DNA from: Kibdelosporangium sp. MJ126-NF4 | Lineage (GTDB): Bacteria > Actinomycetota > Actinomycetes > Mycobacteriales > Pseudonocardiaceae | Direction of reading: 5' to 3' | Assembly (NCBI RefSeq): GCF_000826545.1 | Contig: NZ_CDME01000002.1 | Span: forward strand, 1-64,000 | DNA: 64,000 bases | Shown: piece after piece, positions 34,336-42,131 of the stretch | Position numbering within the stretch: position 1 is the first letter of the stretch | Layout: every line of letters starts with the position of its first letter | Notes under the pieces: generated by a model | Databases searched by the model: none | The model's input: the letters and a program-made list of their open reading frames with translations, nothing else | What the model was told of the DNA's origin: nothing | Translations under genes and position numbers: made by a program

Positions 34336-35349
34336 ATGGCGTTGCTCGAGGTCCGTGATCTCTCAGTGGTGTTCCGGCGCAAGGGCGAGGAAGCGGTCGC
34401 CGCGGTCGACGGGGTCAGTTTCGACGTGGAACCCGGCCAGACGGTGGGACTGGTCGGCGAGTCCGGGTGTGGCAAGTCGGTCACCGCGATGTCGATCATG
34501 GGACTGCTGCCGAAGCGGGGCAACCAGGTCTCCGGTTCGGCGCGGTTCGAGGGTACCGAGCTGTTGTCGTTGTCCGACCGGCAGATGCGTGACCGACGTG
34601 GTCGCGACCTCGGCATGGTGTTCCAGGACCCGCTGTCCTCGCTGAACCCGGTCGTGCCGATCGGGCTGCAGGTCACCGAGGTGCTGGAGCGCCACCAGGA
34701 CATGCCCCGCAAGCAGGCCGCGGTGGAGGCGGCCGCTCTGCTGGACAAGGTCGGCATCCCCGACCCGAAGCGCAGGCTCACCGAGTACCCGCACCAGTTG
34801 TCCGGCGGCATGCGGCAGCGCGCGCTGATCGCCATTGCGCTGGCATGCCAGCCGAGGCTGCTCATCGCCGACGAGCCGACCACGGCACTGGACGTCACCA
34901 TCCAGGCGCAGATCCTCACGCTGCTGGCGGAACTGGTCAGGGACACCGGGACGGCGTTGATCATGATTACCCACGACCTCGGCGTGGTCGCCGGGCTGTG
35001 CGACGAGGTCAACGTGCTCTACGCGGGCCGGGTGGTGGAACGAGCCAAACGCCATGACCTGTTCGCAGTCCCCAGGCATCCCTACACGCACGGCCTGCTG
35101 TCCTCGATTCCCCGGCTGGACGCGCCGAAAGGCGACCGGCTGACGCCGATCAGAGGCTCGGTGGCCGACAACATCCCGTGGAGCACCGGCTGCGCCTTCG
35201 CACCCCGTTGCCCCAACGCCGTCGACACCTGCGTTGAGGTGACACCGGATATGGCGACTGACCCGTTGGTGCCCAGGCGGTTGCTGCGCTGCCACAACCC
35301 GGTCAAGGCAGCCCAGCGGGCGCAGCAGGACGGCGAGGCCTTGATATGA
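34336..35349 (+). CDS. Peptide ABC transporter ATPase, DppD-like
   Basis: This 337-residue ATPase has Walker [14 protein letters not shown], the Q-loop [12 protein letters not shown], the ABC signature [12 protein letters not shown] and Walker [13 protein letters not shown]. The C-terminal oligopeptide/dipeptide domain holds cysteines that in relatives bind an iron-sulphur cluster or structural metal ([15 protein letters not shown]). It powers peptide uptake with its DppF-like partner. ATG 34336 is chosen; the frame extends upstream into the permease but lacks a better start. Confidence 0.93.
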   Translation: MALLEVRDLSVVFRRKGEEAVAAVDGVSFDVEPGQTVGLVGESGCGKSVTAMSIMGLLPKRGNQVSGSARFEGTELLSLSDRQMRDRRGRDLGMVFQDPLSSLNPVVPIGLQVTEVLERHQDMPRKQAAVEAAALLDKVGIPDPKRRLTEYPHQLSGGMRQRALIAIALACQPRLLIADEPTTALDVTIQAQILTLLAELVRDTGTALIMITHDLGVVAGLCDEVNVLYAGRVVERAKRHDLFAVPRHPYTHGLLSSIPRLDAPKGDRLTPIRGSVADNIPWSTGCAFAPRCPNAVDTCVEVTPDMATDPLVPRRLLRCHNPVKAAQRAQQDGEALI

Positions 35350-36455
35350 CCGACACGCTGATCCAGGCCGACGATGTCAAAGTGCACTTCCCGATCAAGC
35401 GCGGGGTCGTGCTGGACCGGACCGTCGGCTACGTGTACGCCGTCGACGGAGTGGACCTGGCCATCCGACGCGGCGAAACCTACGGACTGGTGGGCGAATC
35501 CGGCTGCGGCAAGTCGACACTCGGGCGCGCCATGCTCAAGCTGATCACACCGACGGCCGGTCGGGTGGTCTTCGACGGGATCGACCTGTCGGCGATGCGC
35601 GGCGAACGACTGCGCACGATGCGCCGTCGGATGCAGATGGTCTTCCAGGACCCGATGTCGTCGCTCGACCCCCGGCAGTCGGTGGAATCCCTTCTGGTGG
35701 AAGGGATGCGGGCGCACGGGCTGGACACCGACCGGCAGGCGACGGCGAAACGGCTGCGTTCGCTGCTGTCCTCGGTCGGTCTGCCGAGCACGTCGCTGCG
35801 CCGGTATCCGCACGAGTTCTCCGGTGGGCAGCGGCAGCGGATCGGTATCGCGCGTGCGCTCACCGTCGAGCCCGAGTTGATCGTCGCCGACGAGCCGGTC
35901 TCCGCGCTGGACGTCTCCGTGCAGGCCCAGGTGATCAACCTGCTGGAGGACCTGCAGCAGGAGTTCGGGCTGACCTACCTGGTGATCGCGCACGACCTTG
36001 CCGTGGTCCGGCACATCTCCGACCGGGTCGGCGTGATGTACCTCGGTGGACTGGTGGAGGAGGCGTCCTCGGACCAGCTGTACGCCGAGCCCCTGCACCC
36101 GTACACCCGGGCGCTGCTCTCGGCGGTGCCCGTGCCTGACCCGGTCGTGGAGGACGGCCGCGAACGCATCCTGCTCACCGGGGACCTCCCGTCGCCCGCG
36201 AAACCGCCGACCGGCTGCCGTTTCCACACCAGGTGCCCCTGGCGTCAGCAGCAGCGATGCGACACCGAACGGCCGCCACTGCGGGAAATCGCACCGGGCC
36301 ACCGAGTGGCCTGCCACTTCGCCGAGGACATCAGAGCCGGGCGAATCCGGCCGCACGAGGTTCAACCGGAACTGGTCGAGCAGGACATCGACGGCGTGCG
36401 CGTCGACGATCCGTTGGCGGGCCCGGCATCCATCACCGAGGCGCTGGGCCCGTGA
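35346..36455 (+). CDS. Peptide ABC transporter ATPase, DppF-like
   Basis: This 369-residue ATPase has Walker [15 protein letters not shown]-loop [12 protein letters not shown], signature [15 protein letters not shown] and Walker [13 protein letters not shown]. The C-terminal block ([16 protein letters not shown]) matches the oligopeptide transporter domain. Its ATG overlaps the previous stop by ATGA. It closes the five-gene importer operon that starts with the frameshifted binding-protein gene. The last 40 residues extend beyond the usual family end. Confidence 0.93.
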   Translation: MTDTLIQADDVKVHFPIKRGVVLDRTVGYVYAVDGVDLAIRRGETYGLVGESGCGKSTLGRAMLKLITPTAGRVVFDGIDLSAMRGERLRTMRRRMQMVFQDPMSSLDPRQSVESLLVEGMRAHGLDTDRQATAKRLRSLLSSVGLPSTSLRRYPHEFSGGQRQRIGIARALTVEPELIVADEPVSALDVSVQAQVINLLEDLQQEFGLTYLVIAHDLAVVRHISDRVGVMYLGGLVEEASSDQLYAEPLHPYTRALLSAVPVPDPVVEDGRERILLTGDLPSPAKPPTGCRFHTRCPWRQQQRCDTERPPLREIAPGHRVACHFAEDIRAGRIRPHEVQPELVEQDIDGVRVDDPLAGPASITEALGP

Positions 36456-36648
36456 CCACTTTCCGGCTCGTACGGGACAAATACCGGACAGAAACGAACG
36501 AATGTCTCACGGTTGGGGAAAGAATTCGGGCCGCGGTTTCACCGGATCGGGTCAATTAACGGCCCGGGATTAATGGATCAAGCCCCTTTGGTTGATGCGT
36601 GGACGTTGTCGCGTACCATCCGTTTCCGGCATCCGGAGGGGAGACCAG

Positions 36649-38103
36649 ATGACGCAGATTCGCTACGACGTGGCCATTTCCTTCGCGGGCGAGGACAGGG
36701 TGATCGCCGAGGAAATCGCGACGAAGTTGCTGGCCAAGCAGTACAGCGTGTTCTATGACCGGTTCGAACAGCACACGCTGTGGGGCAAGGACCTCGGCGG
36801 GCACCTGTCGGACGTCTACAGCGAACAATCGCGGTACTGCGTGATTGTCGTGTCGCACAACTACGCGAACAAGGTATGGACCCGGCTGGAGTTCAGCTCG
36901 GCGATGGCGGGCGCGATCTTCGGCGGCGCGCGGGATGCCTACGTGCTGCCATTGCGGCTGGACGACACCAAGCTGTCCGGTCTCCGGCCGACCATCGGCT
37001 ACCTCGATCTCCGCGTACTGGACGTGCCCGAAGTCGTCGATCTGCTGGTTCGGAAAATCGGACCGCCGACGGACACGGTCGCGGAGGACACCGAAGAGGC
37101 CGACGGTATCGACGAGATCCTGTCGATCTGTCATGAGCACATTCGCGACGGCATGAACGCCGGTGCGCTCAAAGGCTTCGCCGCCGCTCTGCACGACCAG
37201 GTCGTTTACGTCCGGCCGCGAAAGGCGCAGCAACTGGTCGCCGGGATGATCGCCGAGTTGGACCTCGCCGAACGGCTCCGACGCGACAAATCCAAACGCG
37301 GCACGGATGCCCTCGTGGACGCCTCCATGGTGCGGATCGAAGCCGCGATGCGTGCGTTGGCGGACATGTCCGGCCAGACTGCCGAGCCACCGCGAAGAAA
37401 GCAGCGCCGGTTCAAGCCCGTCGTGCTGGCCGTGGTTGGCGTGCTGGCTCTCGCTGTCGGCGTCCTGGTGCCCACCGAGGGCTTCGGCCTGTTCGCCGAT
37501 GCCCGATCGTCGGGTTTCCGCCAGACCCCGAACTCGTCCAGCGACGTCCCCACACCGGCGCCGACCACCGGCGCCAGCGTTCCTCCGGTGACAACCAGCT
37601 CCAGAGTTGTCGTGCCGCCGCCTGTCACCGCGGCGGGCAACGCGGGCAACACAGGCAGCGGACCCATCGCACCGGCGCCGAAGCCGAACGCCAAAGTGTC
37701 GAACAGTCCGGTCCCGCCGCCGGTCCAGACGCTCTCACAGGGACAGATCGTGATCATCCCGACCGACGGCCTTGACCTGGACACCGGTCAGCGGGGTGAT
37801 CAGAACGATCCCGGCATGGACATCAGCCCCGGCGCGGACGGCAGCCAGATCAACGGCATGTCACACGGCAAACCCAAGATGGCCGTGGTGACCTCGACGA
37901 ACCCGACCGGTCCCGAACTGTGCGACACCATCAGCGCCGATGCCTGGACGACACCGTTGCTCGGGCTGTACCAGATGCGTGTCGGCGACCGGATCTGCGT
38001 CCGGACCAACCAGCTCAACTACGGAGTCATCACCCTCAGAGCCGTGCCGAACTCCCAGTCCGTGAACCTGAACATCGACTACATCGCGTGGTCGCGCCCG
38101 TGA
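36649..38103 (+). CDS. TIR-domain protein with membrane span and extracytoplasmic domain
   Basis: This 484-residue protein begins with a TIR domain (YDVAISFAGEDRVIAEEIA) of about 125 residues. E81, in the segment SHNYANKVWTRLEF, fits the catalytic Glu of NAD-cleaving TIR domains. A helical linker leads to a membrane segment at about 255-277 (VVLAVVGVLALAVGVLVP). A Pro/Thr-rich stretch and a C-terminal domain follow, ending in GDRICVRTNQLNYGVITL, a fold style seen in extracytoplasmic sensors of actinobacterial kinases. It could sense an external signal and deplete NAD inside. ATG 36649 follows GGAGGGGAG. A strong terminator follows its stop. The upstream 190 bp are AT-richer than the surroundings. 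Confidence 0.85.
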   Translation: MTQIRYDVAISFAGEDRVIAEEIATKLLAKQYSVFYDRFEQHTLWGKDLGGHLSDVYSEQSRYCVIVVSHNYANKVWTRLEFSSAMAGAIFGGARDAYVLPLRLDDTKLSGLRPTIGYLDLRVLDVPEVVDLLVRKIGPPTDTVAEDTEEADGIDEILSICHEHIRDGMNAGALKGFAAALHDQVVYVRPRKAQQLVAGMIAELDLAERLRRDKSKRGTDALVDASMVRIEAAMRALADMSGQTAEPPRRKQRRFKPVVLAVVGVLALAVGVLVPTEGFGLFADARSSGFRQTPNSSSDVPTPAPTTGASVPPVTTSSRVVVPPPVTAAGNAGNTGSGPIAPAPKPNAKVSNSPVPPPVQTLSQGQIVIIPTDGLDLDTGQRGDQNDPGMDISPGADGSQINGMSHGKPKMAVVTSTNPTGPELCDTISADAWTTPLLGLYQMRVGDRICVRTNQLNYGVITLRAVPNSQSVNLNIDYIAWSRP

Positions 38104-38124
38104 TCAACGGCCATGCTCCATGAC

Positions 38125-38160
38125 GCGAACGCCGACCTGGAGCTCCAGGTCGGCGTTCGC
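38125..38160. terminator. Perfect 36-bp palindrome after the TIR gene
   Basis: The 18-base arm GCGAACGCCGACCTGGAG is followed at once by its exact complement, with no loop bases. In RNA it would fold to a long stem with a tight loop. It starts 21 bp after the TIR stop codon and should isolate this gene. Confidence 0.8.
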
Positions 38161-38201
38161 TCCCATCCGGCCTGACGCGCTGGATGGGCCCCTGTGGAGG
38201 C

Positions 38202-38307
38202 GGGGCACCGCCACTACGGCGGTAGCCCCTTGTCAGCTGTTACGGCGTGGACGAACAAACACGCAGTGGCCCCACACGCGCTCCGGTTACTCGGTAACCG
38301 GCTGACA
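38202..38307. promoter_or_regulatory. Structured intergenic region upstream of the SARP gene
   Basis: The 336-bp gap at 38104-38439 holds several inverted repeats after the terminator. GGGGC-A-CCGCC pairs with GGCGGTAGCCCC (38202-38229). CCGGTTAC-TCG-GTAACCGG lies at 38283-38301. TGTCAGCTGTTAC (38231-38243) is complementary, with one bulge, to the segment 38294-38307. They may be regulator sites or a folded leader for the SARP gene; no known riboswitch was recognised. Confidence 0.5.
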
Positions 38308-38439
38308 GCCCTTCCTGTTTCGTTGTCATGGAGGAATGCTGGCCGGTGACCTCACTCGGAAATGTTGTGAATATGTTGTGGCGACTGTATTGCCGCATCT
38401 ACGATGCACCGGTCAGGGGTGCGCTTCGCGAGGGACACC

Positions 38440-41325
38440 GTGGATTTCCGTGTCTTGGGGCCGGTTCGGTTACACGCGGCTGGGCAGACCATCGAGGTCG
38501 GCGAGCCGCGACGGCAGGCGGTGCTGGCCGTGCTGTTGTTCGAGGCGGGCCGAACGGTCGGCGTGGACACGTTGGTGGACCGGGTGTGGGGCGAGTCCCC
38601 GCCCAAGCAGGTCCGTCGTTCCCTGCAGGCTCACATCAGCCGGATCCGGCGGGTACTGGAACAGGCTGATCCCGGCGGTGCTCGTGTGGCCAGGGACTCC
38701 GGCGGCTACCGTCTCGTGGTCCGGCCCGACCAGGTGGACGTTTTCCGGTTCCGCAGTGCGCTTCGCGACCACCCCACCGACGCCGCCGCGTTGCGTGCCG
38801 CTCTCAGTCTCTGGCACGGCCAACCACTGGCCGGTTTGCGCAGTCCCTGGGCGGTGCGCACCCGCAACGCGTTGTCGCAGGAGCACGCGGCCGCGGTCGT
38901 GGTGTGGGCCGAGGCCGAAGTCCGGCACGGTGACGCGGCGTCGACGATCGCCCGGCTGACCGAGCTCACCGACGAGCACCCGTTGCAGGAGGCGGCCGCC
39001 GCAGTGTTGATGCGCGCGCTGTACGCCGTCGGTCGCGGTGCCGACGCACTCGCCCACTATGAGCGGATCCGCCGGGCGCTGCGCGAGGAACTCGGCGCGG
39101 ATCCCGGTCCGGAACTCGTCGCCACGCATGAGGCAGTACTGCGTCACGATGTGCTGCCCAATGCCCCGGTTCCCGCTGCCGTACCAGCGCAGTTGCCCGC
39201 CGATGTGGCCGCGTTCACCGGACGGGCCGACGAACTGGCCGAGATGGACCGACTCATGGGCAGGACCGGTGATGAACCGGTGATCGTCTGTCTCACCGGC
39301 ACGGCCGGGGCTGGCAAGACGGCCACGGCCGTGCACTGGGGGCACCGGGTACGGGACCGGTTTCCGGATGGGCAGCTCTACCTGGACCTGTGCGGGTACG
39401 ACCCAGGCGAGCCGATGCCGTCCACCGACGCGTTGGCCGTGCTGCTGACCGCGCTGCTGCCCACTGGTACGGAGATTCCGCTCAGGTCGGCCGAACGCTC
39501 CGCCCGGTTCCGCACGGAGATCGCGTCCCGGCGGATGCTCGTCATGCTGGACAACGCGGCGACCGTCGAGCAGGTCCGCCTGTTGCTTCCCGGCACCCGT
39601 TCCAGTGTCGTCGTGGTCACCAGCCGGGACTCGCTCGCCGGGCTGGTGGCACTGCACGGCGCGGATCGCATCGAACTGGACCGGCTGCCCGCGGCGGACG
39701 CCTTCGCGTTGCTGCGCCGACTGATCGGCGAACGGGTGGACGCCGAGCCGGAGGCCGCCGCGGCGCTTGCCGAGCGGTGTGTTCGACTGCCGCTGACCCT
39801 GCGCCTGGCGGCTGAGCACGCGGTGTCCCGGCCGGGAACCCCGCTGTCCCGGATGGTCGACGAGCTCCGCGCGGCCCAACGCACACTCGACGTGCTCAGT
39901 GGCGGCAGCGATCAGCGGGCCGCGGTACGAGCGGTGTTCTCCTGGTCGCTGCGGCAGCTGAGCGCTGAGGCCAGCCACGCCTTCGCTGTCCTCGGCCACC
40001 ACCCCGCGCCGCTGTTCGACGCGCACGTCCTGAGCGCGCTCGCCGACTGCCCTCTCGAGCAAGCCCAACGCCTGCTGGACGTCCTTGTCCGCGCCCATCT
40101 GGTCCACTCCGTCGCCGCCGACCGTTACGGCATGCACGACCTGCTCAAGGCGTACGCCGTGGAAGTCGGCGGTCACCTCGACCCGAACGCCGCCCACACC
40201 CGGGTTTACGACTACTACCTCGTCACTGTGGCCACGGCGATGAACCGCCTTTACCCCGGCGAAGCCCATCGGCGACCGGCCGTGGCCGCCTCGGTTGGGC
40301 CGGTCGCGGCACTTCCGGATTCGCACGCGGCACGCGAGTGGTTGAACGCCGAGCTACCGGCCATCCAGGTGCTCGTCGCCCACGCGGCGACACACGGCCG
40401 ACCCGAACAAGCCGTCACCTTGTCCGCACTGCTGTTCCGCTACCTCGACGGACACCACGAGACGGCCGCGCTGGCGATCAACGGGCACGCCAGGAGGGCG
40501 GCTCGCGTCATCGGTGACCGCCCCGCCGAGGCGAACGCCTGCATCGCGCTGGGCAGCGTGCACCAGCAGGCCGGGCGGACCGAGCTGGCCATGGCGGAGA
40601 CGTGGGCGGCGTACACCCTGTTCGGCGACGCCGGGGACGTGCTGGGCCAGGCGCGGGCGTTGGGCAATGTCGGCATGCTTGAGGAGAGCGCTGGCCGTTA
40701 CCTGGTGGCGTGCGACTACTACACCCGAGCTGTGTCGCTGTTCGATCAAGCTGAGGACCTGACCGGCCGGGCGCACATGCTGACCAGACTCGGCACGGTC
40801 GAGGTCCGACTCGGCAGAGGAACGGACGGGCACGACCACCTGCGGCAGGCAATGGTGCTGCACAGCCAGGCCGGGCACCGCTTCGGCGAGGCATGGGTCA
40901 AGATCGGCATGGGGGAGTTGGCCGCCAACGAGGGCAGGCTGGTGGACGCCGTCCAACTGCACACCGAGGCCGCCGACCTGTTCGGCCAGCTCGGGCACGG
41001 TTACAGCGAGGCCTGGGCCATCGACGGCCTGGGCAGAGCGGAAGCGTTGAGCGGCCGCCTGTTCGACGCCGCCATCCACCATCGGCGAGCCCTGGACATG
41101 TTCCGCGGGCACGGCGACCGTGTCGGCGAATCATGGGCACTCAACGGACTCGGTGAGGTCTGCCACGCCTGCGGGTACATCGCCACAGCTCGAGACAACC
41201 ACTCCGAAGCGTTGGCCATGGCCACGCGGACCGGCTGCCACGACCAGATCGCGCGTGCCCACCGTGGTCTCGCCCGATCCGCCTCTGCCCGCTCCGATGT
41301 GGACACCGCGCGGCAGCGCCACTGA
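38440..41325 (+). CDS. AfsR-type SARP regulator with NB-ARC and TPR domains
   Basis: This 961-residue protein has the AfsR layout. The OmpR-like DNA-binding domain begins VDFRVLGPVRL and includes RRSLQAHISRIRRVLE; a BTAD domain runs to about residue 245. The NB-ARC ATPase has Walker A CLTGTAGAGKTATA and a hydrophobic Walker B segment RMLVMLDNA. TPR repeats rich in A-x4-G pairs fill the last 300 residues. AfsR proteins activate secondary metabolism on ATP binding and phosphorylation. GTG 38440, after GCGAGGGA, gives the family N-terminus; ATG 38404 is an alternative. Its target is unknown; the CIS and deaminase region lies downstream. Confidence 0.9.
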   Translation: MDFRVLGPVRLHAAGQTIEVGEPRRQAVLAVLLFEAGRTVGVDTLVDRVWGESPPKQVRRSLQAHISRIRRVLEQADPGGARVARDSGGYRLVVRPDQVDVFRFRSALRDHPTDAAALRAALSLWHGQPLAGLRSPWAVRTRNALSQEHAAAVVVWAEAEVRHGDAASTIARLTELTDEHPLQEAAAAVLMRALYAVGRGADALAHYERIRRALREELGADPGPELVATHEAVLRHDVLPNAPVPAAVPAQLPADVAAFTGRADELAEMDRLMGRTGDEPVIVCLTGTAGAGKTATAVHWGHRVRDRFPDGQLYLDLCGYDPGEPMPSTDALAVLLTALLPTGTEIPLRSAERSARFRTEIASRRMLVMLDNAATVEQVRLLLPGTRSSVVVVTSRDSLAGLVALHGADRIELDRLPAADAFALLRRLIGERVDAEPEAAAALAERCVRLPLTLRLAAEHAVSRPGTPLSRMVDELRAAQRTLDVLSGGSDQRAAVRAVFSWSLRQLSAEASHAFAVLGHHPAPLFDAHVLSALADCPLEQAQRLLDVLVRAHLVHSVAADRYGMHDLLKAYAVEVGGHLDPNAAHTRVYDYYLVTVATAMNRLYPGEAHRRPAVAASVGPVAALPDSHAAREWLNAELPAIQVLVAHAATHGRPEQAVTLSALLFRYLDGHHETAALAINGHARRAARVIGDRPAEANACIALGSVHQQAGRTELAMAETWAAYTLFGDAGDVLGQARALGNVGMLEESAGRYLVACDYYTRAVSLFDQAEDLTGRAHMLTRLGTVEVRLGRGTDGHDHLRQAMVLHSQAGHRFGEAWVKIGMGELAANEGRLVDAVQLHTEAADLFGQLGHGYSEAWAIDGLGRAEALSGRLFDAAIHHRRALDMFRGHGDRVGESWALNGLGEVCHACGYIATARDNHSEALAMATRTGCHDQIARAHRGLARSASARSDVDTARQRH

Positions 41326-41397
41326 GGACGCGGTAGGGCGCGGACAACGGCCTGATCGGGCACGGCACAAGCCACGTCGATCACCTTGGGATCGGGC

Positions 41398-41595
41398 TGT
41401 CCGCGACAACGACAGCGCAGGCTGGTACGTGCTGGACGGGCTGGGGGCGTATTTCCCGTACGCACCCAACTTCGCCTGGCTGGACGACGACGGTGACGTG
41501 ACCGTCGGCACCGCGTTCACCAGCGAGGACGGCGGCTGGCTCGGGTCGGCCGAAGACACCGAGTTCTGGCAGATCGTGTCCGATGTGGACGATGA
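41398..41595 (+). pseudogene. Coding fragment joined to the deaminase by a frameshift
   Basis: This frame encodes natural-looking sequence including GWYVLDGLGAYFPYAPNFAW and DDGDVTVGTAF, with high G+C at third positions. It has no start codon with a ribosome binding site; the only possible one is GTG 41430. The good coding signal passes from this frame into the deaminase frame near 41595, as if one base were lost. It may be the N-terminus of the deaminase protein, or a separate broken gene such as an immunity protein. The 72 bp between the SARP stop and this fragment hold nothing recognised. Confidence 0.45.
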
Positions 41596-42094
41596 ACGGC
41601 CGCATACGAGATGGGTTACCACGTCAACTACGACAGCCGGGCGAAGATCGGGTCACTTCTCGAGATCCTGCGTCAGCAGGCGATGAACGAGATGCAGATG
41701 CACGGTCCGTTCATCCCCGACAAAGCCGTGCCGTACATCGACCCTGCGCAGTACAGGAACCACGTCATCCTGGTGGAGGCTCCGACTGTGAGTGGATGGC
41801 ATGCCGAACAGGTGCTGGCCATGGTGCTGGTCCAGCGTGGTTGGCTGGGCAGCGCCACCGTCGGCGGGACGAAGCCGCCGTGCGTGGTGTGCTGGCTCAC
41901 TCTCAACCTGCTGCGACAGCAGGGATACGCAATGTCGTTCATCCAGAAACCTGGTCTTTTCTGGACGGACACCCAGCAGCTCGTCCAGCAGTTCGGGAGG
42001 CAGCCAGAGCTCCTACGACGAGAAAGCGGAACAGGTCGACTTCGATTCGAGCTACGAAGGAGGCAAAGGGGAAGAGGAGGAGGAAGAGACCTGA
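41596..42094 (+). pseudogene. Zinc-dependent nucleotide/nucleic-acid deaminase domain, frameshifted
   Basis: The frame from ATG 41611 has a cytidine-deaminase-like zinc site. SGWHAEQVLA gives H64-A-E66 and KPPCVVCWL gives C91-x-x-C94. This is the arrangement of bacterial toxin deaminases. Coding quality then moves to the next frame near 41985-42000, where a Ser-rich linker and an acidic tail (SSYDEKAEQVDFDSSYEGGK then a run of Glu) end at 42094. The open frame that continues to 42246 is rejected because it has poor codon use and overlaps the opposite LuxR gene. ATG 41611 lacks a ribosome binding site. It could be a broken toxin or carry sequencing errors. Confidence 0.6.
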
Positions 42095-42131
42095 CCCTTC
42101 CGGTTCCGGATTCGGGAAACCGGGTTGCTGG

